Assembly (NCBI GenBank): GCA_001986395.2
Contig: MQVO02000113.1
Coordinates: forward strand, 1-28,526
DNA length: 28,526 bases
Reading direction: 5' to 3'
From: Irpex lacteus
Lineage: Eukaryota; Basidiomycota; Agaricomycetes; Polyporales; Irpicaceae
This document shows, piece by piece, positions 1 through 9,463 of the stretch (the first letter of the stretch is position 1; the number at the start of each line of letters is the position of its first letter). The translations under genes were made by a program, and so were the position numbers. The notes below the pieces were generated by a model. That model made no database searches. It worked only from the letters and a program-made list of their open reading frames with translations, and had not been told where the DNA came from.

Positions 1-101
1 TAACCTAACCTAACCTAACCTAACCTAACCTAACCTAACCTAACCTAACCTAACCTAACCTAACCTAACCTAACCTAAACCTAACCTAAACCTAACCTAA
101 C
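1..101. repeat. Telomere repeat array, (TAACC)n / (TTAGG)n
   Basis: Fifteen perfect TAACC pentamers run from base 1, followed by TAAACC, TAACC, TAAACC, TAACC and a partial TAAC. This is the C-rich strand read from the chromosome end inward, so the G-rich strand is TTAGG with two proximal TTTAGG variants. Its position at the window edge and abrupt change to subtelomeric satellite mark a true chromosome end. The usual repeat in filamentous fungi is the hexamer TTAGGG, so the pentamer is unusual. Confidence 0.95.
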
Positions 102-274
102 ACGCTTTTATTTATTTCTATTTATTTCTATCCACTCGCTTCTTATTCTTTTATTTACGCGCTTTTATTTATTTCTATTTATTTCTATCCACTCGCTTCT
201 CATTCTTTTATTTACACGCTTTTATTTATTTCTATTTATTTCTATCCACTCACTTACTTACTTACTTACTTACT
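102..274. repeat. Subtelomeric satellite, 57-bp unit
   Basis: The element CGCTTTTATTTATTTCTATT begins at 103, 160 and 217, an exact 57-bp period for about three units. Each unit is almost pure pyrimidine with A, built from TTTATTTCTA blocks followed by CCACTCGCTTCTYATTC. It directly abuts the telomere array. Long open frames through this stretch are low-complexity translations of the repeat and are not genes. Confidence 0.85.
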
Positions 275-860
275 TACCGCAATTTGCTTCCAATTCTTTT
301 ATTTACTTCTATTTATTTCTATCCACTCGCTTACTTACTTACTTACCGCAATTCGCTTCCAACTCTTTTACTTACTTCTCTTTATTCATATTTACTCACA
401 TACATACTTACTTACTTACTTACTTCTATTCACTTCTATTCACTTTTATATATTTACATTTACTTACTTACTTACACTTACTTACTACTATTCGCTTCTC
501 ACTCTTTTATTTATTTCTATTTATTTCTATCCGCTCGCTTACTTACTTACTTATCTACCGCAATTCGCTTCCAACTCTTTTACTTACTTCTCTTTCTTCA
601 TATTTACTCATTTACTTACTTACTTATTTACTTACATTCGCTTCTATTCACTTCTCACTCTTTCGTTTATCTATATTTATTCATATTTACTAACTTGCTT
701 ATTCACTTACTCCTTACACACTTAACTACTTCCATTCACCCACAGCCTACGTGTTTGTCTATTTGCTTATACACACGTGCCTTGACTTCTCACTCGCTGC
801 TTACTATTCACTTCCTTACCATACTACCCACGTACTTACCTACTTACTTATGTTTTCTTA
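275..860. repeat. Subtelomeric TTAC/TTTATT-rich repeat field
   Basis: Runs of CTTA tetranucleotide (for example 250-277, 331-345, 408-422) alternate with longer blocks. A block beginning CCGCAATTYGCTTCCAA occurs near 277, 346 and 558; the last two copies are 212 bp apart and agree over much of that length. The order decays gradually to about 860. This is satellite-like subtelomeric DNA. A 391-codon open frame crosses it, but it encodes only repeated LLTY-like residues. Confidence 0.75.
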
Positions 861-1739
861 CTCTGAGTTCTGGCTCACTTCTCACTCGTTCGCTTGCGCA
901 CTTACACCTTACTTTCCTTGCTTTAATCATATTCGCTTTTCTGTGCTTTATCGCTTTAACTTTTTTTTTTCTTTCAATTTACTTTATCCGCATCTACATT
1001 AATTCGTCCACACCTGCGCTTGCCTACTTTGTTCCCACTCTCAACGTGACACTGACCAACGTACACTTTTCATTGTTGATTCTTATTTCTACCAGTCTCT
1101 CTTGCTCTGCTTTGTCCGCGCTTCTTCTCTCTCTGCCGGTTGCCCCGTCTACTCTGTCTCTCACTAACATTTTTGCATCGTTGCTCGTACCCACTCAGTT
1201 CACTTTGTTTCGTGACTTTGTTTCGTGTCATGTTGTTTCTTCACCTGCCCTTTACTGTTGTCGCCTTGTCGTCACTTTGCTGATGACTTTGCGACACCTA
1301 CACTTTTCCTCACTGCCTGCCTGTGCTTTCCAACGTTCATTGATTTGCATCGTGCTCTCTTCGTCTGTCTGCTTGTTTTCCCTGATTTGTGGTGTGTCGT
1401 TCTTCTCACAGTCGTTTCCAACCCTTGTCCACGTTTGTTTTCTTTCAGCTTGTCGCTAGACTCTCTGTGCGTCTCGACCGTCAGGCTGTCCGCCCACAAC
1501 TTGCGCGCTCAGTCATGTGATCAGGTTTACTATTATTACTTTCTGGCAATAATATTCTGCATTGCTCTACTTCTTGTCCACAGTTTCCTTGTAGCTCGTG
1601 CACCACCAGACAAACACTTTGATCATGTTCGTTTCATGCTTCTTTCCCACAGACTTCTCTGCCAACCAGTTCCCAAACTCGGTCACGTTGGACCATTCTC
1701 ATAAACTGGCAGTTGTCACGCGTATGATATTCAGTGCAC
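861..1739. other. Pyrimidine-rich subtelomeric DNA, no gene seen
   Basis: The plus strand stays T/C-rich to about 1500 and then becomes more mixed. I see no domain, no intron series and no RNA gene. The open frames are by-products of the skewed composition. Confidence 0.6.
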
Positions 1740-1869
1740 ACCCAGTTGCCGCGTGTCAACTGACAGTTCTGTGCCAGGAAACCTGACTCCATGAGTCGTA
1801 CGCGACCCAGTTGCCGCATGTCAACTGACAGTTCTGTGCCAGGAAACCTGACTCCATGAGTCGTACGCG
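1740..1869. repeat. 65-bp perfect-spaced tandem duplication
   Basis: Two adjacent 65-bp units begin at 1740 and 1805 and differ at a single internal base (GCGTG versus GCATG). The unit includes GTCAACTGACAGTTC and ATGAGTCGTACGCG. The near identity implies a recent duplication. It lies in non-coding subtelomeric DNA. Confidence 0.95.
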
Positions 1870-2211
1870 CTGTTCAGTCCTCCGTGTCCACTCATTTTAC
1901 ATCTGTGAGTGTGTGGTGAATGTGACATTGTCTGCCCCGTCGGATGCTGTCATAAGCGTCACACGCAAATTCTTCATCTCGCACAGCGTGAAGGACATAG
2001 TGTACCGCACAACTGCAAATACAACCATCAGCCCATGCACATGTAATGCAGCGCAGAAAATGACGCTGAAGATAATTCCTGGCCGTTCCTACATAACCAA
2101 GTAGTCTTGTCATGTTGTCGAGAAAGACAACCACATCGCTTCACTATTATCGTCTGTTGGCGAAAATAGTAAGCTTTCTTGCCTGCGTTGAGGGTTGTGG
2201 TCCTGGCTGGG

Positions 2212-2303
2212 AGGGCGACGAGCCAATCAGAGGGGCGACGGAGGGCGACGAGATCCGGCGACGAGATGGGCGACGATCGGCGACGAGATCGCGACGGCGA
2301 CGG
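2212..2303. repeat. GGCGACGAG short tandem cluster
   Basis: The heptamer GGCGACG appears repeatedly at roughly 10-14 base spacing (2214, 2234, 2244, then near 2257, 2268 and 2278, with decayed copies after). It is a degenerate minisatellite in otherwise gene-free DNA. Confidence 0.7.
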
Positions 2304-2342
2304 ACGGAACTGGCCCCAGTTCCACCAGAGTATTATATTAGG

Positions 2343-2572
2343 ACTGGTCACGTGACCAGTGCGTCATCGATGATGTCATCTATGACGCGCACTACTTCTC
2401 CCGAAGGCCCAGACTTGATCTAGAAGTTTGTCTATAGATATCGTCCAATAGTATTGCGTGATGGCCGGAGTTGCCGCCTTGGCGGCTTCTAATCTATTAT
2501 TAACTGTGTTGGTAAGCACAGTAATCGTGGTTTGTCATGCTTTGTCATGCTCCACGTCCGGGTATATATACC
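2343..2572. promoter_or_regulatory. Palindrome and TATA cluster, possible solo-LTR promoter debris
   Basis: 2343-2360 is a perfect 18-bp palindrome (ACTGGTCACGTGACCAGT) centred on CACGTG, the core bound by bHLH factors. Directly after it, GCGTCAT (2361-2367) and ATGACGC (2382-2388) form a second inverted pair around a CRE-like GATGTCATC. GGTATATATACC at 2561-2572 is a palindromic TATA element, and a doubled TTGTCATGCT precedes it. No gene starts downstream, so I infer remains of a retroelement LTR promoter; I could not fix TG...CA ends or a target-site duplication. Confidence 0.4.
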
Positions 2573-3310
2573 AGGCACTAGCAGCGCTGATGAGTCAATC
2601 GACGAAAGCGCACTTGTCTACGATAGCCAAGTGTCTTCGCTGCCGCCTCTGACTCTAGCTCGCTCACACCTCGCTTCGCTCGGTGTTCGCTCCCCCCTAA
2701 CCCGCGAGTACAGTACCGATTTACGCTAGCACAAATCGCGACACGCGAGCAATAACGTAGGAGGTGAAACAGAGTGCAATTGACAGCGCGAAATGACAGA
2801 GCCTTACACAGCACGCATGGAGAAACAAATGGTGCGTCCAGGTAGGTAATTAACTACAGAATGTACATACGGGAATGCATCGTCAGGTACAACATCGCAC
2901 ACATAGACCGGTAAGGTAGTGTATAGCGACGAAACATAAGCGCAGAACAACACGGCCATCTGTGGATGGTAAGGTGCTAGGCAAAACCTAATGTGTTGAG
3001 TACGTTCAAAAAGTGGGGAATAAAATTTGATCAAGCCACGGTTCAAATCAAGGCAGTGCACGTCTAACAAGCGAGTATAGCACACCTGCTACACACATAC
3101 AGAGACACTAACTAATGCGCAAAGAAACTGAAGGAACGATACGTTGAAACTCTTATACCAACAAAGCGACTACAACCTCAAATAAGGTGCGAAGTAAGAT
3201 GGGTCGCGGTATGAAGGGTCACGCAGCCTAGCGACGAGGTTCCGCACCACGGTCTGAGTATCTCTAAGTCGCACAGAAGTCAGATAATGGTTAAGCATTG
3301 CGAATCGAAC
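2573..3310. other. No gene recognised
   Basis: Mixed-composition DNA between the palindrome cluster and the first supported gene. Short open frames on both strands have no domain or splice support. It should contain the 3' flank of the minus-strand gene ending at 3311. Confidence 0.5.
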
Positions 3311-4502
3311 TCACGAGTCATCCCCTGCGGCCGTCTGCGCCTCGTTATCGAGCAGTGTCAGGTTCTCCTCACGGGAAACTATGTCATCGACGAGCTGCCA
3401 GATAGACGGGGTTGCCATGATGATAGGGAACACGGAGGGATGGTCGTCATAAACTTTGAAATGAACAGCGTGATGATTCCCGTGAAACGTTGCAAGGGAC
3501 CATGTTGTGGCAGCCGCAGGACCAATAATTTCAGGCGGGGAGAACGACAAGGGGGTGGCCGAGAGCGGTATCCGCAAACTGTCTCCGTCAAGGGCCCAAC
3601 GTATCGGGGATTCACCATACACCTGAGTTGTCTCCAGCATCAGTCGTCTACTGGTCCAACCCCACACCGCGAACCGATTCACGATTCGACGGAGAGGGAA
3701 GTTCAGCGGCTTCAAAAGCGTGCTGATGCTACGACAAAGCGTAGCTTTGGGATAAAGACAGTAAGCAGCCTCGTGGGTGATAAAATTCATCAACAGGGCT
3801 GAAGCAGCATCAGTAAGGCGAAACATTTCGGTAGAAAAAGTACTTACTGGAGTAGGCATGCATAACAGCATGTAAAGGAAATTCCGGAGCGATATGCACT
3901 CGAACACCCCTAACCGAGCCAGCCGTGGCAGGTATGAAGTCCAACATGCCAATGACACCCTCGACTGGCTCGTACTCGAGAGAGGTGTCATAGACGTGCA
4001 TGTCGTCTATCGCATCGAGATAATCCGTCGGTTGACTCTCGCGAAGCAGGACACCGGTGAGAGGATGACGATAAGGACCTCGGGGAGAGAATTGGTAACC
4101 TTGCTGCAAGATCCAGTCACACAGGACACGCCTGGCATCGTACGCGACATAGAGATCGAGAAAAAAACTCGGCAGGCCATCAGGAGTGACATCGGGTATG
4201 GGGGTACGTATGAAGAATTGCAGGGCGACTGGACCTGCGACGATAGCACCAGTGCGAGCTTGCATGGAGCGGAGGGCAGCGGTGTCGGGAAAGTAAGGCA
4301 ATAGATGACGATGGAAGTTGAAGACACGACGAATCCCGCGACCGACAGAAGCACGGACTGTGCTGGACACCTTCGCCATACGAAAGATTTCTGCAGAAGA
4401 CAGGTACGTCATGATCTCTGAATACACCAGATCATTGTTGATGAGTGCCTCAGAAGCGGGAGAAGAGAGGCTGATGAGTGCGTCAGAAGTGGGAGAAGAC
4501 AT
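3311..4502 (-). CDS. F-box-like protein with nucleotidyltransferase-like segment
   Basis: Two exons, 4502-3848 and 3798-3311, joined by a 49-bp intron (3799-3847; GTAAGT donor, CTTACTGAT branch region, TTCAG acceptor) give 380 aa in frame. The start is the first in-frame ATG; upstream sequence opens only from a GTG. Residues about 22-60 resemble an F-box-like helix pair (EIMTYLSSAEIFRMAKVSS). Residues about 80-140 contain ARTGAIVAGPVALQFF and FLDLYV, which recall the GS...D-x-D arrangement of nucleotidyltransferase folds; the usual GS is degraded to GP and only one acidic residue is clear, so activity is doubtful. From memory, proteins of this layout are common, uncharacterised families in Agaricomycetes. 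The N-terminus carries a duplicated SSPxSxALI block from a tandem duplication in the DNA at about 4439-4499. Function unknown; an SCF substrate adaptor is one possibility. Confidence 0.75.
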
Positions 4503-5169
4503 GACAAGAAGTTGAGAAGGAAGAATCGACAAGGTCCGGTCGCGGAACGAAAGCACGAGATGGTCAGATTATGGGAACAAATAGGATTAAAGCGCAACTA
4601 ATGTACATAGTGAACGAATACGAATCATTTGATAACGAGATAAAACGATACAACGGGTTAGAGAGGGGGAGAAGGGAAGATAATGATGCGGACGGAAAAG
4701 GAAATAAAGTCCCACGGAACATGAAGGTTACATGTCGCGAGAACAGCGCGCCAGCGCGCACTGGAAACGATTCAGTCTTCGTACCTCAGGAATCGTAATG
4801 TCAGCATGATCACAAAGAATCAACTAGAACACCCACCTTTACCTTCATCCACTCCGTTATCTACTCCTCACGGTTGAAATCTCTGCTGATCACATAAAAA
4901 TCAAGGTAAGAAGACAACAATAAGAGCATCCAGTTAGGATCAAGTAGGTGGTATACTGTACAAGTACAATGAGAGATTTCTACTATACGCAAACAACAAG
5001 CAGGGCAGAAATAACAACAAACACCGTGACGTAGGAAGTACGATCAGCGCAACGGTAACGACGTGATTTGTCTGTCAGTGAGTGAGTTATAATAGACGCA
5101 TAAAAATATAAGAGATAGTAAGCTTGCACGAAAGATGAATAATGAAAGCGGTGACGGGGCTGAGAACGT
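4503..5169. other. Intergenic region between two minus-strand genes
   Basis: 667 bp separate the Cys4-module gene's stop from the next gene's start. This must hold the 3' end of one gene and the promoter of the next. I see no TATA box, RNA gene or repeat that I would call. Confidence 0.5.
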
Positions 5170-8100
5170 TCACCCAATGAGACAAAATGAAACGACCGTC
5201 CGCATACCAGGGAAATACACATGCGACCTGTCCCACGAGATTACAATGTTCAGTTCACCGTTGAGTTTCCTCAGCACAGCCGGTGGTGGTGGTGGGTTGG
5301 AGGGTTTGTTCTGTCCAGCAGAAGCGGGGTTGGGTGTTGGGGCGGGAGTGAGAGGGAAGAGGCCAGGAGGGATGTTAACGACAGCTTCGTGCGAGCAGTT
5401 GTACGCCGCGGTGACTGTGCCTGCCGGATCGACTGTTAATCCCGCACGTCTATGATGATTGTGTCGGGTCAGCTAAGATATATCAAACGTTGAAGAAGTA
5501 ATGACGTACGTGAGTGAGATACCGAGATAGTGTCCTAGAAGCGTCTGCACCGTCTCGATATGCAGACCGACGTCCCCACCCGCAGGGTCCGCGACAACGG
5601 AGAACTCGCCACTGAATGAGAACATCGCAGGCAGCGCCTTCAAGTTCTTCTGCGGTTTGTCCGTGGAGGTGTTGCGCGCAATGAAGTCGGCATGTTTGCT
5701 AGCAGTCGACACGTCCTTCGTAACATCGGGGGTAGTGTTGCTTTCGTTGCTGACGGCAGCGGAGCGACAGAGTTGCATGACGACGTACATGTCATGCGCC
5801 TTGACGTACGTCGACAAGAGATGGTGCAGATCCTCCAGCAACGTCTCGAACGTCTGGTAAAGCGGCGCGCGTTCGAGGTTGTCTGGTTTCAGCTGCACAG
5901 CAAACAGGTTCAGCACACGTTATCGATAGAAACAAGATCAACCACTCACCATAGACCGTACGACCACCTCCCGCTTGACCTTCACATCCTTACCCACAAC
6001 CACCATCGCCTTATCCTCGCCCTCACCCTCCACCGCCAACCCCATCGCCTTCTCCTGAGCCCTCGTATCAACACTGGCCACCGTCCTCCCCTTGAACGTC
6101 AGCTTCACCCCCTTCAAACTCTGAATCCGCTTCTTCATCGCCAACTTCTCCTTCAACGGCATCTCCTCCTCATCGTCGTCTTCGCAGTCCGACCGCAGAG
6201 GAGCGCCGTGTTTCAGTTCACGTGCGCGTCGTCGCGTGCGTTGACGGCAGCCCTCGCAGAGTTTCCAGCGGTAGGTTGTGAGCGGGGGTATGATCTCTGT
6301 GCAGGTCCGGATGGCGCATTTGCGTCGGCCACCTATGGGGTGTGAATCGTTATTAGATTATTTGTTGTAGAAAGAGGCAGTGGGGCGGGAACGTACCGAA
6401 TAACACAAGCATCTTCTCCCACAAACAAAAGTTGTCATCAGCTTAAGACTCGACGGCCTAAAACAAACACACATACCTCGCTATTTCCCTGTCCCTCCAC
6501 GCCACCCTCTCCCATCCCCTCCTCCTCCGCTTCATCATCACTCTTCAACCACTTCGCATACCCACCCCTCCTCGCCCGCTCATACTCCCTCACCCTAATC
6601 CGACACCCGAGACACATCTTCCACCGCGCGCTCCTCGTGAGCAGGTTCTGGCACGTTGACTTTTGGCATACGTGGGCTGGTTTGCGTTTGCGGTAGACGG
6701 TGGTGTGGGCGGGCAGTTTTATTCGGAGGGGTTGAGTTGAGCTTGAGATGGATGTAGACGCGGTTGTGGTTGTGGTCTGGGCCGTTGTTGCGTCCTAAGA
6801 GAGCGTAATACCGAAGATGAGAGCGGGTTAGACGTCAGCAAACGTAGAGAACTAACTCATACGAAGAGACCCACCTTGAGAGGAACATCCGCCTCTGACT
6901 CGCCCTCATCCTCATCCCCTTCACTCTCCGTCAACTCCGTCAACTCACTATCCCACCCCGGTACACCTTCACCCTCCTCTCCCTCGCCCTCCGCCGTATT
7001 CTCACCCATATCCATCTCATCCTCAGTCTCGTCCCCACCGACTCCACTTCCTCTAACCTCATCCACGCCCTCCTCAGACTCAGGAGACGCACGCCTCGAA
7101 GACGGAGGCGGCGTCGGGAACGGTACCGAGGTTGGGAACAGTCCTTGCGTTGGCAGCGAGGGGGGTTGGAGCATGAGCATCGAGGGGTCGATTGTGGTGA
7201 TAGTAGGTGTAGACGCAGGTGCAGACGTCGCATCATGTCCGGAAGGAGAGGCATAGATAGGAGAGGTGGTAGTGGTAGTGGTAGGGACGGTGGTCTCGGG
7301 AGCGGTAGTGGCGGTGGTTGGAGTAAGGTCGATGACAGTCGTAGGGACACTCTGACGTTCCAGGTCATCTTTAATCTCGACCGCCATCGTCTTCGACTGT
7401 CCGACCGTCGCTGTCGTCGTTGGCGTTGGAGTCGTTGGAGTCGCCGTCTTGCTCTTCACCTTCGCCGTATCCGGGAACACCAACGCCATCGCCAACGACG
7501 ACGGCGTAGGCTTCACCTCATTACTCCGATCGTACAGCTTCGCGTCGCCCATTATCTGCACGACGCACTGCTTGCAGAGTTTGCGTTTGGCGTCTTTCGA
7601 GTCTAGGGGTTGGCCACAGCTGGGCGAGCGACAGACTTGGGGGAAGGAGGATGTCGATGATGAGGTGGGTGTGGGTGTGGATAGCGTCGGTTGGAGTATC
7701 TGTGTGTTCTCGTTCTGCGTTGTATAAATGCGTGATCGTAAAGGACGAATGTCAGTAAAGGTTGGCATATATGCAAACTTGCATCGACTATGACTGACCT
7801 GAACCCGCACAAGACGTTCTGGAGGCAAGAACTGCGGAAAGATGTACTCCCCACGGTCGTTAAAGTGCTTAGCAGTAGCGAGCTTGTCGATGATCCTATC
7901 AAGTGGCCAATCAGGAGACACAAAGTTCGCCGCATTCGGGTTCAGCGCGCTGTCGTTGGACATAGAATACTGCAGCGGGACAAGAGTGTCGAAGATCTGC
8001 GAATGGGCCTTGCCATACTCTGCGATGATAGGCGTGATAGGCGTTGGACGCGGTCGTTGACGGTCGAGGTTGTTGGGTTTGTGACGTTTGGGCGGGCGAT

Positions 8101-8813
8101 CGATGTGCGAGGTGGAAGTCGAGGCAGTGGAGGACTGGGTCCTGGTGCGTTTGGTGTCGGAGAGGGAGCCTGTGATGCCTAGCTTGCGGCAAGGTTGGCA
8201 GAAAGGGGGCGTCGTGGTGAGGCCAGTGCAGATAGTGCACTTGACACGGGGCTATCGAGGGAAGCATCGTTGCGTTAGTAGGGGTCGACAATAATACGGA
8301 CAGTTGGTGCGAGGGAGGAAACATGAACAGAGAAACGGGACCGCGACGCACCTTTCGCACTTTCCTCCCTGTAGCATGAGCAGCCGTACTCTCCTGCGCC
8401 AACCTCTCCGCACTCAATCGACACTCCAAACACCGCTTCCACGGCCACTTGACATTAGGCAGCGGTTTGTTGCACTTGTAACATAGCTTGCCCGAGTTCG
8501 GCTCGACTTCCTGGCCCTTGCTGGTACTCCCCGCGGAAGATTGTGGTTGTGGCCGAAATTGCGATTGCGATTGGGAAGGGGCAGGTAATCTGAGCACGAG
8601 AGGCTTCTCAGGAGCTTCGAGCTCCCTACGAGCCTCGCGAGGTGGGATCCTTAAAGTCAAGGCCGCCATGGGAGTTTCGTACGCTACAGGGGTCGTCTTC
8701 ACAGTCTCGACCTCCCTACGAGCTTCAAGCGGTGGGATCCTCAACGTCAACGCAGTCTCTGAGACCTCCCTGCGAGCTTCAAGAGGCGGGATCCTCAACG
8801 TCAACGCGGCCAT
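5170..8813 (-). CDS. Large protein with five Cys4 (zinc-binding-like) modules
   Basis: Eight exons join in frame to about 1,044 aa: 8813-8352, 8251-7799, 7714-6875, 6794-6477, 6412-6397, 6332-5950, 5892-5510, 5449-5170. Introns are 57-100 bp with donors GTGCGT, GTCAGT, GTGGGT, GTATGT, GTACGT, GTGAGT and GTACGT. Five modules of form C-x2/4-C-x9-14-C-x2-C occur at Cys 111/114/128/131, 159/162/172/175, 333/338/352/355, 628/633/646/649 and 702/707/722/725; three carry a W-x(0,2)-K before the second CxxC. The first 75 residues hold three TLRIPPxEARRE repeats. Between modules 3 and 4 lies a disordered Ser/Thr/Pro then Asp/Glu-rich tract. The C-terminal 220 residues have no module and end in a conserved-looking segment (NIVISWDRSHVYFPGM). 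I do not recognise the family; a nuclear DNA/RNA- or protein-binding role is inference. The ATG at 8813 is the first in frame; a 5' leader intron is possible. Confidence 0.75.
8620..8807 (-). repeat. Three coding repeats, TLRIPPxEARRE
   Basis: Three copies of a 44-45 base block containing GGGATCCTYAAMGTCAA on the plus strand lie near 8620-8663, 8709-8753 and 8763-8807. In the minus-strand protein they encode ALTLRIPPLEARREV-like repeats at residues 3-17, 21-35 and 50-64. Unequal spacing (54 and about 90 bases) and synonymous differences suggest duplication under coding constraint. Confidence 0.85.
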
Positions 8814-9463
8814 CGTCGTTCTGTACGCGTTCACCGTTCGAGAGTCTTCGTTAGCTCTATCATACACATCAAACACGAGCAGAACACTCACCACTTGAAA
8901 TTCTATCTAGCTTCTCGTCAATCGATGTCACGCCCTGCCCATGCACGACCTCCCTCGAAGCCGTCGTCGTGGTGGTCGTCGTCGTTGGCAAGGTACGTAC
9001 GACAGCCGAGGACGACGACGGTGAAAATTTAACAGCTTGTGAATTTCATCGCTATCGGCTCTCGTCGTTAGTGCAATGCGTGTGACTAATTAGGGGGCAT
9101 GCCGTCACCCGACTGTGACGTGACGCGCGTGTGCCGACGCGTCGGCGGGATAAAAAAATTGCGATAAGTATCTGTTGTGGTATAGCGCTGTATAGCGAGA
9201 TCTGTCGCAGTATAGCGAGGTCTATCTGGCGGAGCTGAGTATATTACTGTGACATTGCAGGAGGTGTACGTATAATGATAAGTATCCAAGAATTATGGTG
9301 TGTTGTACAACGTGTTGCGCATGAGTGAGTGAGTGAGGGTGGGTATCCAAAGTGCAAAAACAGAGGTATCGGCGAAGGCGAAGTGAAAAATCCCAAAAGA
9401 CGAAACGAAGAAGACGACAATATGAAGGGGAAACGCAAACAAAGACGTGTGCGTGTTGTGCAA
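8814..9463. promoter_or_regulatory. Upstream region of the Cys4-module gene, with 14-bp palindrome
   Basis: The 650 bp between the kinase stop and the Cys4-gene start hold a perfect palindrome GCCGACGCGTCGGC at 9133-9146, whose centre ACGCGT matches the MluI cell-cycle box core; TGACGTGACGCGCGTG precedes it. Three TATAGCG repeats lie at about 9180-9218. An ACG/ACC-repeat stretch near 8950-8990 followed by a GTGAGT donor and a GCTAAC-...-TACAG acceptor (about 8892 to 8820) suggests a spliced 5' leader. Role is inferred from position only. Confidence 0.4.

Noticed and set aside
1..101. Arthropod origin of the window because of TTAGG
   Set aside because: The short fungal-type introns, F-box/NIMA gene structures and Agaricomycete-style gag-protease all point to a basidiomycete.
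284..1459. 391-codon plus-strand open frame near the telomere
   Set aside because: Its first two thirds translate the CTTA/TTTATT satellite into LLTY repeats; composition, not selection, keeps it open.
3285..3330. tRNA-like T-arm on the minus strand (GAGTTCGATTCGC)
   Set aside because: The flanking bases do not form a T stem and no A box or acceptor stem is present; the sequence overlaps the end of a coding exon.
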